Origin: Bacteroidota bacterium | GTDB lineage: Bacteria > Bacteroidota > Bacteroidia > Chitinophagales > BACL12 | Assembly (NCBI GenBank): GCA_016718035.1 | Contig: JADKEK010000010.1 | Coordinates: 62,001 to 126,000, forward strand | DNA length: 64,000 nucleotides | Direction: 5' to 3' | Part shown: positions 19,811-27,383 of the stretch, piece after piece | Layout of the letters: each line of letters opens with the position of its first letter | How positions within the stretch are numbered: the first letter of the stretch is position 1 | The notes under the pieces: model-generated | The model's input: the letters and a program-made list of their open reading frames with translations, nothing else | The model's database searches: none | What the model was told of the DNA's origin: nothing | Position numbers and translations under genes: made by a program

Positions 19811-20713
19811 ATGAAAAAAACACTTTTACTCAGTTTTTTATTTGCTGCGATTATATCGTCAACATTTGCTCAAAAATCGCCGATTACACCACGACCTATG
19901 TCGGGGGCAACAAATGGGAATGTTAAACAATTTGAACACACTGAAGGTCAGTTTCAATCCATCAATGGTGTAAATATTTATTTCGAACAATATGGAGAAG
20001 GAACGCCAATATTATTAATTCATGATAATAATGGGTCTGTCGCTTCCTTTGACCAGCAAATTAATTTCTTATCGAAAAAAAATCGTGTAATAGTTGCCGA
20101 TAGCAGAGGGCAGGGGAGTTCTACTTTAAATAAAGATAGTTTAACCTATGAGCAAATGGCTGATGACTATTTTATGTTACTCCAAAAATTAGAACTCGAT
20201 AGTGTAAATATTGTCGGTTGGGGCGATGGTGGTGTAGTAGCTTTATTATTAGCGATTAATTATCCCGAAAAAGTAAACAGAATTGTTATTGGCGGAACAG
20301 CAATAGTTGCTGATACAACCGCATTTACCGATGCATATATGGCAAAATGTAACGATGCCATTCGCGCAGCAAAAGATTCAATTAAAGAAGGTGTTTTGGA
20401 GTATAGAAATATATTGCGCGTATTAAATTTACGCGCCAACCGCCTTTATCTTGATCCTGAATTATTCGTAAATATTCAGGCACCTGTATTATTAATTAGC
20501 GGAGATAAAGATGATATTAAATTAGAACATACTGTTGCATTATATCGCGCATTGCCTAATGCACAATTAAGTATAATTCCGAATAGCACCAATGCCGTAT
20601 ATCGCGAAACACCAATGGTGGTGAATAATTTAATCAATAAGTTTTTTGCTAAAAACAACGGCAACAAACCGGGAGTTAATAAAGCAGAAAAACAAGGTGG
20701 TGGCGACGAATAA
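19811..20713 (+). CDS. Exported alpha/beta hydrolase with Asp at the nucleophile position
   Basis: A 300-aa protein with signal peptide (residues 1-20, ISSTFAQ) and an alpha/beta hydrolase fold (LLIHDNNGS oxyanion region, VADSRGQGSS strand). The nucleophile elbow reads GWGDGG with Asp139 where most family members have GxSxG. Asp nucleophiles occur in haloalkane dehalogenases and epoxide hydrolases, but many Bacteroidota paralogues also carry this form with unknown function. A later DKDD at about residue 235 could hold the acid. The usual C-terminal His is not obvious. It lies alone, convergent with pth. Confidence 0.75.
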   Translation: MKKTLLLSFLFAAIISSTFAQKSPITPRPMSGATNGNVKQFEHTEGQFQSINGVNIYFEQYGEGTPILLIHDNNGSVASFDQQINFLSKKNRVIVADSRGQGSSTLNKDSLTYEQMADDYFMLLQKLELDSVNIVGWGDGGVVALLLAINYPEKVNRIVIGGTAIVADTTAFTDAYMAKCNDAIRAAKDSIKEGVLEYRNILRVLNLRANRLYLDPELFVNIQAPVLLISGDKDDIKLEHTVALYRALPNAQLSIIPNSTNAVYRETPMVVNNLINKFFAKNNGNKPGVNKAEKQGGGDE

Positions 20714-20739
20714 TAATCGTTCCCGGTTCCTGTTTTTGC

Positions 20740-21297
20740 TTAATTAAATTTATTCATTGCGCGATCAACGCCTTCCATAATTATTGACATAACAGCTTCT
20801 GCTGCACGTGTCACGGTTTCAGTTACCATGGGCGTTTCAGTGTTATCCCATTTGCCCAATACAAAGTCAACTTGTCTGCCGGTAGGGAAGTTATTACCTA
20901 CACCAAAACGCAAGCGATTGTATTGATTGGTTTGTAATATTTCGTTGATATTTTTTAATCCGTTATGTCCGCCATCACTGCCGTTTTTACGAATGCGTAA
21001 TTTGCCGAGCGGTAAATTCAAATCATCGGTAATTACCAGGAGATTAGTTAATGGAATATTTTCTTTTTCCATCCAATATTTCACTGCCTTACCACTTAAA
21101 TTCATATAAGTAGTAGGTTTAATTAAAATAAATGTTTTGCCTTTAAATTTAAATTCCGCTTTGTCGGCATAACGGCCGGAAGTAAATATAACAGTTTTAT
21201 CTGCGGCTAATTTTTCCACTACATCAAAACCGATATTGTGTCGTGTATTGACATAATCAATTCCAAAATTTCCTAAACCGGCTATCAAATATTTCAT
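20740..21297 (-). CDS. pth: Peptidyl-tRNA hydrolase
   Basis: Frees stalled tRNA by cleaving the ester bond of peptidyl-tRNA. I start at 21297 (MKYLIAGLGNFGIDYVNTRHN), giving 185 aa, the standard length; a longer frame from 21480 would run through the rplY terminator and coding end and is not used. Catalytic His lies in TRHNIGFD; the Asn/Asp positions appear in TTYMNLSGKAV and the DDLNLPLGKLRIRKNGSDGGHNGL block. The canonical GLGNPG is GLGNFG here. It follows rplY, a conserved pairing. Confidence 0.95.
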   Translation of the reverse strand: MKYLIAGLGNFGIDYVNTRHNIGFDVVEKLAADKTVIFTSGRYADKAEFKFKGKTFILIKPTTYMNLSGKAVKYWMEKENIPLTNLLVITDDLNLPLGKLRIRKNGSDGGHNGLKNINEILQTNQYNRLRFGVGNNFPTGRQVDFVLGKWDNTETPMVTETVTRAAEAVMSIIMEGVDRAMNKFN

Positions 21298-21335
21298 TTC
21301 AGGTTCAGTTGAAACAGTTTGCGTATGCTTTTTGG

Positions 21336-21383
21336 AAATAAAAAACGAAGCAATTTCATATTTAAAGATAGAAATTGCTTCGT
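21336..21383 (-). terminator. Terminator between rplY and pth
   Basis: A 13-bp perfect stem, ACGAAGCAATTTC (21345-21357) with GAAATTGCTTCGT (21371-21383), is followed on the minus strand by TTTTT. It implies partial or full termination after rplY before pth. Confidence 0.85.
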
Positions 21384-21400
21384 TTAAAGAAAAAGGTTTA

Positions 21401-22039
21401 TTAATCTTTCTTCTCTTCTTTTGCAGCAACAGGTGCAGCAGCCACAGGAGCAGCTTTAGCATCGGCAGCAGCAGCCGCATCAGCAGCAGCTTTTAATGCA
21501 CGAGGAGAAACAACAGTAACAATTGGAATACTTTTAGATCCCATTACTTCAACATTGGCAACTTTAATATCACCAACACGAATTGTTTTGTTAACGTCAA
21601 GGTCTGTAATGTCAACTGTAATTTTGTCAACTAAATCTTTAGGAAAAGCTTTAATAGTAACTTTTCTGATACGTTGAACTAATTTACCACCACCTTTCAC
21701 ACCAATGCTTTGACCAACTAAAGCCACAGGCACAACATGATTAATTTTTTTAGATGGGTTTAATCTTAAGAAATCGATGTGTAAAATTTCATCGGTAACT
21801 TTGTGAAACTGAATTTCACGCATCAACGATTCAACTTCTTTACCATCAACTTTAATAAGCACTTTGTAAACGTTTGGTGTGTACACCAGGTTTTTAAGTG
21901 CAATTTTGGTTACTTCGAAATTAATGTTTTCGCCATCGCCATACAGGATACATGGAACCATGGCTGAAGCACGTGCATCTTTCGAAGCGCGGCGGCCAAG
22001 TGTTTCTCTCAATGTTCCCTCTAATACAAAAGTTTGCAT
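21401..22039 (-). CDS. rplY: 50S ribosomal protein L25/general stress protein CTC
   Basis: 5S rRNA-binding ribosomal protein, long CTC form of 212 aa. The N-terminal L25 domain starts FVLEGTLRETLGRRASKDAR and the TL5 C-terminal domain follows (HIDFLRLNPSKKINHVVPVALVG). An alanine-rich acidic-basic tail of about 30 residues ends the chain, common in Bacteroidota. It sits in the conserved order prs-rplY-pth on the minus strand, 13 bp after prs, so the two are probably cotranscribed. Confidence 0.95.
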   Translation of the reverse strand: MQTFVLEGTLRETLGRRASKDARASAMVPCILYGDGENINFEVTKIALKNLVYTPNVYKVLIKVDGKEVESLMREIQFHKVTDEILHIDFLRLNPSKKINHVVPVALVGQSIGVKGGGKLVQRIRKVTIKAFPKDLVDKITVDITDLDVNKTIRVGDIKVANVEVMGSKSIPIVTVVSPRALKAAADAAAAADAKAAPVAAAPVAAKEEKKD

Positions 22040-22051
22040 TTGAATTTTGAT

Positions 22052-22994
22052 TTAATTATTAATAAATAGTGAACTAATACTTCTGTGTTCGTGCGTATTA
22101 CGAATTGCTCTTGCAAACAATTTCGCAGATGACAACACACGAATTTTTGGTGATTCCCGTTTCAGCGGAATAGTGTCGGTAACAACAATTTCCTCTAAAG
22201 CAGAATTTTCGATTGTTTCATAAGCCTTCCCGCTTAATACAGGATGGGTGCAAAACGCACGCACCGTTTTTGCGCCTTTTTGTTTCATCAAATTGGCTGC
22301 ATTGGCAAGTGTATTACCGGTGTCAACCAAGTCGTCGATCATAATCACATCTTTACCTGTAACATCACCAATTACGGTCATTTCAGCAATTTCATTCGCT
22401 TTTTTACGGTATTTATCGCAAATCACGAGTTCGGTGTTAAAATGCATGGCGTATTTTCTGTTGCGTTTAGTGCTGCCTACGTCAGGCGAAGCAAAAATCA
22501 CATTCGAAAGGTCCAGATTTTCTTCTATGTAAGGAACATAAATCGCTGTAGAACTCAAGTGGTCAACCGGAATATCGAAAAACCCCTGAATTTGGTCAGC
22601 GTGTAAGTCCATGGTAACAATTCGGTTAGCGCCTGCTGCAGTCAATAATTCCGCAACCAGTTTCGAGCCGATTGAAACACGTGGTTTATCTTTTCTGTCC
22701 TGACGGGCAAGTCCGAAATAAGGAATTACTGCGGTGATATACGATGCTGAAGCCCTTTTAGCCGCATCAATCATGAGCAATAACTCCATCAGATTGTCCG
22801 ACGGGAACATGGGCATTTTGAATAAAGAACACATAACTACCCCGCACACTTTCCAGAATATTCGGCTGAAACTCGCCGTCACTGAACCGCTCAATGGTCA
22901 TTTTTCCAAGGGGCTGACCGTAGTAATCTGCTACTTTTTCACCAAGGTATCGGCTGGTAGTGCCTGAAAACAGTTTTACATCATTGGTAACCAT
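22052..22994 (-). CDS. prs: Ribose-phosphate pyrophosphokinase, interrupted by a +1 shift
   Basis: Makes PRPP from ribose 5-phosphate and ATP for nucleotide, His and Trp synthesis. Reconstructed from two frames: start 22994 (MVTNDVKLFSGTTSRYL) through NILESVRGSYVFFIQ, then PMFPSDNLMELLLMIDAAKRASAS to the stop. Removing one A from the A4 run (T4 on the plus strand, 22816-22819) restores a normal PRPP synthetase of about 313 aa with ARQDRKDKPR, DLHADQIQGFF and the PRPP-binding IDDLVDTGNT. Since prs is normally essential and single-copy, a sequencing indel is the likeliest cause. A TATCTTTG promoter box is at 23018-23025 on the minus strand. Confidence 0.93.
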
Positions 22995-23068
22995 TGCTGT
23001 CGGGTTAATTGAGGCGGCAAAGATAGCAAAAACGACACGGATTTTGAAGTTTTAATAAAAATGAACAA

Positions 23069-23818
23069 TCAAATTCTTAACCTGAGCGAAGTAAAGTAGT
23101 CGAAAGCCTGTAATAGCCTGCTGCCATACCAACTGAACATTTCCCCGTCTGCCAACAAAATAGCCGCTTCAGGAAGCAGTTTTTGTAACCCGCTGATATG
23201 TTTTTCCGTAAAAGGGAAAGGCTCCGAACTAAGTAAGATTACTTCCGGTGCCAGCGATTGAATAGCTGTATCACTTAACTCCGGGTATCGCTGCCGGTCG
23301 CGACACACATTTTCGAAACCTGCAATTTGCATCATATTGCTGATATACGTATCGCCGCCAACACTCATCCAGGGTTTTTGCCATATGAGGTATAAGGTGC
23401 GGTAATGCTTGGAATTGTTAGGTTTAACCGCTTCAAAGCGGCTTTTAGCCTGATTTATCTGGGTAATAAGCGCTTCAGCCTCGGGTAATCGGTCTGTTAA
23501 CTCGCCAACGGTTTTGATCATCGAAAGCGCTTCATCAAAATTGCCGATATCGCTGGTGTATACCTTAAACTCGGCCGCAAGTGCTTCAACCTGTTCGCGC
23601 ACATTTTCTTCCTTATTGGCCAAAATGAGGTCTGGCTGAAGCTGACGAATTACTTCCAACCTAAGGTTTTTTGTCCCTCCAATTATCGTCGTATTTTTTC
23701 GTAAGTGCTTAGGGTGCACACAAAATTTCGTCACCCCAACAATAGCTGTTTCCAGTCCCAAATCCACCAACAATTCGGTAATACTTGGAACCAGTGAAAC
23801 AATTCGTTTTGCACTCAA
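23069..23818 (-). CDS. BtuF-like helical-backbone metal/cobalamin receptor
   Basis: A 249-aa type III periplasmic-binding-protein fold (Peripla_BP_2), as in cobalamin- and siderophore-binding proteins. It opens AKRIVSLVPSITELLVDLGL and has QPDLILANKEEN and the late SWYGSRLLQAFDY motif found in BtuF-type proteins. No signal peptide or lipobox is visible, which is common for the family in Bacteroidota (often annotated cobalamin-binding protein), so cellular location is unclear. It ends 6 bp downstream of cbs on the same strand and could be cotranscribed, though a functional link is not obvious. Confidence 0.8.
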   Translation of the reverse strand: MSAKRIVSLVPSITELLVDLGLETAIVGVTKFCVHPKHLRKNTTIIGGTKNLRLEVIRQLQPDLILANKEENVREQVEALAAEFKVYTSDIGNFDEALSMIKTVGELTDRLPEAEALITQINQAKSRFEAVKPNNSKHYRTLYLIWQKPWMSVGGDTYISNMMQIAGFENVCRDRQRYPELSDTAIQSLAPEVILLSSEPFPFTEKHISGLQKLLPEAAILLADGEMFSWYGSRLLQAFDYFTSLRLRI

Positions 23819-23824
23819 AATAAA

Positions 23825-25191
23825 TTATTTAGTCAATGCATTCATTACATCGTGACGCGTAATGATATATGTTTTGTCCACCTTAAAATCGCGCACCAAT
23901 AAGGCGGGATTATCGGAAGTAAGCATCGCACTGATGGAATCAATTGGTGCCGAAATATCTACAAACGGAAATGCAGCGCTCATTACTTCACCAACATGTT
24001 TATTTTTAATATCCGGGTGTGCAACAATTTGCTGATATAAAACACTTTCGTTAATCGCACCAACAATTCTTCCGCCATCCGTAACCGGCATTTGCGAAAA
24101 ATCATTTTGCATCATAATATGTAATGCCTGTGCAACGGTTGTATGTGTATCAACACTAATTAAAGCACCTTTCTGATTCGTTGAAATTAAATCTTTTGCA
24201 GTTAAACCCGTTTTATCGATATAACCCATTTTCATCATCCAGTCCAGGGTTAAACATTTTACCTAAATAACGGGTGCCATGATCCACAAAAATCACCACC
24301 ACTACATCGTCTTTTGTAAATTTATCTTTTAATTGGATGAGTCCCTGCAATGCAGCACCGGAGCTGTTTCCAACCCAAATACCTTCTTCGCGAACAATAC
24401 GTGCAGTCATAATTGCACCATCTTTATCCGTCACTTTTTCAAAATCTTCAATGATATCAATATTCACATTTTCAGGTAAAAAATCTTCACCAATTCCTTC
24501 CGTCACATAAGGATAAATTTCATTTTTATCGATGGTTCCTGTTTCCTTTAATTTTTTGAAAATCGAACCATACGTATCAATGCCCCAAATTTTAATATTC
24601 GGATTTTTTTCTTTTAAATATTTTCCAATTCCCGATATCGTTCCACCTGTTCCAACACCCGCAACTAAATGCGTAATTTTTCCTTCCGTTTGTTCCCAAA
24701 TTTCCGGACCTGTAGTTTCATAATGCGCAACGGCGTTACTCGGATTATCGTATTGATTTGGCTTCCACGAATTCGGCACCTCTTTAATTAAACGACTGCT
24801 CACCGAATAATAACTGCGCGGATCTTCAGGGTCCACATCGGTAGGGCACACAATTACTTCTGCGCCAAACGCTTTTAACGCATTTACTTTTTCTACACTT
24901 TGTTTATCGGTAGTCGTAAAAATACATTTGTAACCCTTTTATTATCGCCGCAATAGCAAGTCCCATACCCGTATTCCCGCTGGTGCCTTCAATAATAGTT
25001 CCACCCGGCTGCAGTCGACCATCCTTCTCCGCATCCTCAACCATTTTCAGCGCCATCCTATCCTTAATCGAGTTCCCCGGATTAAACGTCTCCACCTTCG
25101 CCAGCACAGTCGCCGGAATATCTTTCACAATATTATTGAGCTTAATCAGCGGCGTATTGCCTATCGCTTCGAGTATATTATTTTTCCACAT
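23825..25191 (-). CDS. Cystathionine beta-synthase (PLP domain + CBS pair), two +1 shifts
   Basis: PLP enzyme joining homocysteine and serine (or a cysteine synthase with CBS regulation). It is spread over three frames: residues from 25191 (ILEAIGNTPLIKLNNI, PLP lysine in NPGNSIKDRMA, EGTSGNTGMGLA), a middle part (VCPTDVDPEDPRSYYS, GVGTGGTISGIGKYLKE), and a C-terminal CBS-domain pair (DLISTNQKGALISVDTHTT onward). Deleting one base at the T4 run 24937-24940 gives IIKGYKCIFTTTD, and deleting one at CC 24244-24245 gives FNPDWMMKMGYID, both matching the family. The full length would be about 455 aa. Probably intact in reality. CBS pair is likely to bind an adenosyl ligand. Confidence 0.85.
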
Positions 25192-25198
25192 AATGCGG

Positions 25199-25206
25199 CA
25201 AAGGTA
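25199..25206 (-). promoter_or_regulatory. -7 box of cystathionine beta-synthase promoter
   Basis: TACCTTTG on the minus strand, 8 nt from the start codon, fits TAnnTTTG and implies a very short or absent 5' leader. Confidence 0.6.
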
Positions 25207-25356
25207 GGAAGATTATTATTTGGCAGGAAAAGATTGGTGAAATTGGGGGAGGAGTGAGCATTTAAAAGGCTCGCCATGAAGTGAATCCGTAAATAATTTG
25301 AAAAACTTGAATCCGGAAAAAAAGCAATTGCGATGTATGAAATGACAAACCGACTA

Positions 25357-25871
25357 GGAATTAGGATTTTACTTTATGGGAGCAAGACCATCCCGCTTCG
25401 AATGGCAATCCGTTCCGGCCATCCACTCCAACTCCGCTCCCGCAGAAAAAGCGGGATGCGTGGTTTCATTCTGTCCGGGCTAGGAGTTACTTTTGTGAAA
25501 CCTTGGAATTAGTTTTTCGTAAAATGGCTTTTTGAGTGACAGGGTATTTTGTGGTTAAGTTGGTAGTTGGGTTGGTGGGTGTATTGTTTTTGCCGAAGTG
25601 TATTTGTTGTAGGTTGTAGGATTTTTGCGGAAATGTGACAGGGTGGGATTAACGGTTTTCCGTGAACTTAGGTAGTGGGTTAAGTTTTTTGAGGGTAAAA
25701 TTTGTATGTTTGAAAGTAAGTTTTGGAGAGGATTATTAAAGCAGGCAATATATATTGTTTTGGCGGTAGAGGTGGAGAATTAGAAAACACTTGGCTTCTT
25801 AATACAAGCATTTTTTGAGGGATATGAGAAGTTTTTTACGGGAAACCTGTTTAAATAAACTAGTTAGCGGC
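25357..25871 (+). repeat. Leader repeat, copy A (attI-like or cassette leader)
   Basis: A noncoding segment that recurs as copy B at 35323-35746. Shared landmarks in order: ggaattaggattttac, attagtttttcgta, agtgacagggta, ttgggttggtgggtgtattg, acggttttccgtgaa, gtggagaattagaaaacac, gagggatatgagaagttttt, and the closing ctaGTTAGCGG. Copy A carries about 100 extra bp near 25378-25480 including a GC-rich inverted repeat (tcccgct ... agcggga). A TATGTTTG box at 25705-25712 (TAAGTTTG in copy B) fits a -7 element and could drive the cassette 190 nt downstream. No gene is seen in 25207-25896. Confidence 0.75.
25863..25871 (+). repeat. Cassette boundary box GTTAGCGGC (Panoptes segment, left)
   Basis: The exact reverse complement, GCCGCTAAC, occurs at 26896-26904, five bases after the mCpol stop codon. 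In integron cassettes the first bases of a cassette (GTTRRRY side) pair with the R'' box of its own attC. This box is at the end of leader repeat A. Confidence 0.6.
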
Positions 25872-25896
25872 AACATTTAACGACTTAACATATCCA

Positions 25897-26523
25897 ATGA
25901 GAAAGGAAGAAATAAAACTAATTGTTTACCTATCAATAGCTCTCGCGGCCATTCTGACATTGACTTATTTAGCTGTATTTTCAACAAAAATTGAATTAAT
26001 TGCAGTATTTCGTGGGGTAAGCTTTTCTATCACTGCTTTAACGCTTTTTTGGACATTTTACTTTACTTATGGATGGACATTTTGGCCATTTAATAAACTG
26101 TTTTACAGACCAAATATTAACGGAACTTGGGCTGGAAAACTAATTTCGGATTATAAAGATGAAAATGGAAATAGTATTCCGCCAATAGACTTTTACATTG
26201 TAATAAGACAATCGTTCATAAGAATTCATTTTACAACACTGACGAAAGACTTTGTAGGATTATCGTATGCGGAAACCTTTACACTTGACAAAGACACAGG
26301 ACTAAAAAGTATCGCATATTTATATAGAAAGGACACAAGCCAGTTGGACGATAATACACTAAGGGAAGGGGCAACAGAATTGCGTCTCATTTTATCAAAA
26401 GATGAAAAACGACTTGAAGGAAAATATTGGAGCAATATTAAAACACAGGGGAGTATTTCTGTTAGCTTTTTAAATTTCAAACAGGTTGACTCATATGATC
26501 ACGCACAAAAGATAAAGATATGA
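25897..26523 (+). CDS. optE: Panoptes-type effector: 2TM + SMODS-associated beta-barrel (Cap15-like)
   Basis: Membrane effector of 208 aa. Two predicted transmembrane helices lie at residues about 8-28 and 32-60, followed by a cytoplasmic beta-rich domain from about 73 (NINGTWAGKLISDY, then alternating strands such as FYIVIRQSFIRIHFTT and GSISVSFLNF). This is the architecture of Cap15, the STING-like 2TM-beta-barrel effector of CBASS. Its stop overlaps the mCpol start (ATGA, 26520-26523), so the two are translationally coupled. In the Panoptes system the barrel is held inactive by a cyclic nucleotide made by mCpol and opens the membrane when phage sponges remove it. The match rests on architecture and pairing, not on a database search. 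Confidence 0.82.
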   Translation: MRKEEIKLIVYLSIALAAILTLTYLAVFSTKIELIAVFRGVSFSITALTLFWTFYFTYGWTFWPFNKLFYRPNINGTWAGKLISDYKDENGNSIPPIDFYIVIRQSFIRIHFTTLTKDFVGLSYAETFTLDKDTGLKSIAYLYRKDTSQLDDNTLREGATELRLILSKDEKRLEGKYWSNIKTQGSISVSFLNFKQVDSYDHAQKIKI

Positions 26524-26891
26524 AAACTGAATATAAATATATAAGAATTGATTGTGATAATGTGGGTGACAAAATTGAGCTATGCTTATATGAACTCAAC
26601 ACCGAAAAAGCGCAGGGTATAAATAATCTCATTAGACAAAGTATTTCTGAACTATCAGACAGTTTAAGAACATTGTTAAAGTCTGAAATTCTTCTCATCG
26701 CACCTGCCGACATTCTTCTGAAAATAGATGCAAACAAAATTGACCTTGAACTACTAAACCATATCAAGGGTGATTTTTTCACTAAAACAGGCATAACTCT
26801 AAGCATCGGAATTGGTAAAGACATTGTTGGGGCAATGAGAAATTTGGATATCGCAAAAAAATCGGGTAAAAATAGAATTTATGATAAGTAA
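26520..26891 (+). CDS. optS: Panoptes-type mCpol cyclase (minimal CRISPR polymerase palm domain)
   Basis: A 123-aa standalone palm-domain nucleotide cyclase, related to GGDEF and Cas10 polymerase cores. The first metal-binding motif is RIDCDNVGDKIE (D11, D13, D17). A second acidic position is D64 in IAPADILLKI, where relatives have a GGD- or GAD-type turn. The C-terminal half (GITLSIGIGKDIVGAMRNLDIAKKSGKNRIY) resembles the closing helix-strand of GGDEF proteins. Known family role: constitutive synthesis of a cyclic dinucleotide or oligonucleotide that restrains the partner effector. It overlaps the effector gene by 4 bp and ends 5 bp before an attC-like R'' box. Confidence 0.83.
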   Translation: MKTEYKYIRIDCDNVGDKIELCLYELNTEKAQGINNLIRQSISELSDSLRTLLKSEILLIAPADILLKIDANKIDLELLNHIKGDFFTKTGITLSIGIGKDIVGAMRNLDIAKKSGKNRIYDK

Positions 26892-26895
26892 TGCG

Positions 26896-27143
26896 GCCGC
26901 TAACAACACATTAATGGAATTACAAAAGCTACATACGACCCAACGACAAGTAATTTACAAGCAGCTCTTGGACCAGTATGTGACCAAATCAGAACATCAA
27001 TAAAATGAACAACGCATACGCCTACAAGAAATTGGCGGTTCAGTGCTTAAATGGAGCTTTGTGCTTAGTATCAAGTGCAGTGGTGGCAGACAGTTTTCGT
27101 CTCCGAAATCGCCAACTTCTTGTAGCTGCAAACCGTTAGGTGC
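26896..27143 (+). repeat. attC-like hairpin 1, end of the Panoptes segment
   Basis: R''-like box GCCGCTAAC at 26896-26904; left stem CTACAAGAAATTGGCG (27022-27037) pairs with CGCCAACTTCTTGTAG (27110-27125); R'-like box GTTAGGTGC at 27135-27143. The hairpin core (about 140 bp) is homologous to the ones at 33.1 and 35.1 kb. The R'' box lies unusually far (about 115 bp) from the stem, so either the site is long or leftover sequence sits between. No gene in 26892-27383. Confidence 0.65.
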
Positions 27144-27383
27144 AAGCGTAACAGACCGAAATTGCGAACCATAAACCGACAGAAAAAATGACCCGCAAGC
27201 CAACCCTTCGCAAAATTAAAAGAGCTGCAATGCAGCCGCACAAGCCGACCCAAATTGCAGCACATTTAATTTTGCCCAACCGTACCGCAGGAAATTCAGA
27301 CCGTTGACAATTTGAAGGCAACTTTGGACTGAAAAACGATTTTAAAACTTAACTTAGCGACCTAAATAATTGACAGCAAATAT

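Noticed and set aside
21298..21480. N-terminal extension of pth
   Set aside because: It would overlap the rplY 3' end and the rplY terminator; MKYLIAGLGN at 21297 is the family start.
22244..22606. Plus-strand ORFs opposite prs
   Set aside because: They are antisense shadows of the prs coding sequence with no recognisable product.
26477..26824. 115-aa minus-strand ORF over the mCpol gene
   Set aside because: Shadow of the coupled effector/mCpol pair; low-complexity hydrophobic composition and no start context.
25863..26904. Type III CRISPR remnant, since mCpol resembles a Cas10 palm
   Set aside because: The protein is only 123 aa with no HD domain and no csm/cmr neighbours; the 2TM partner fits Panoptes better.
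27136..27321. Short minus-strand ORFs behind attC-like site 1
   Set aside because: They lie in hairpin sequence and the noncoding leader of the restriction enzyme gene.
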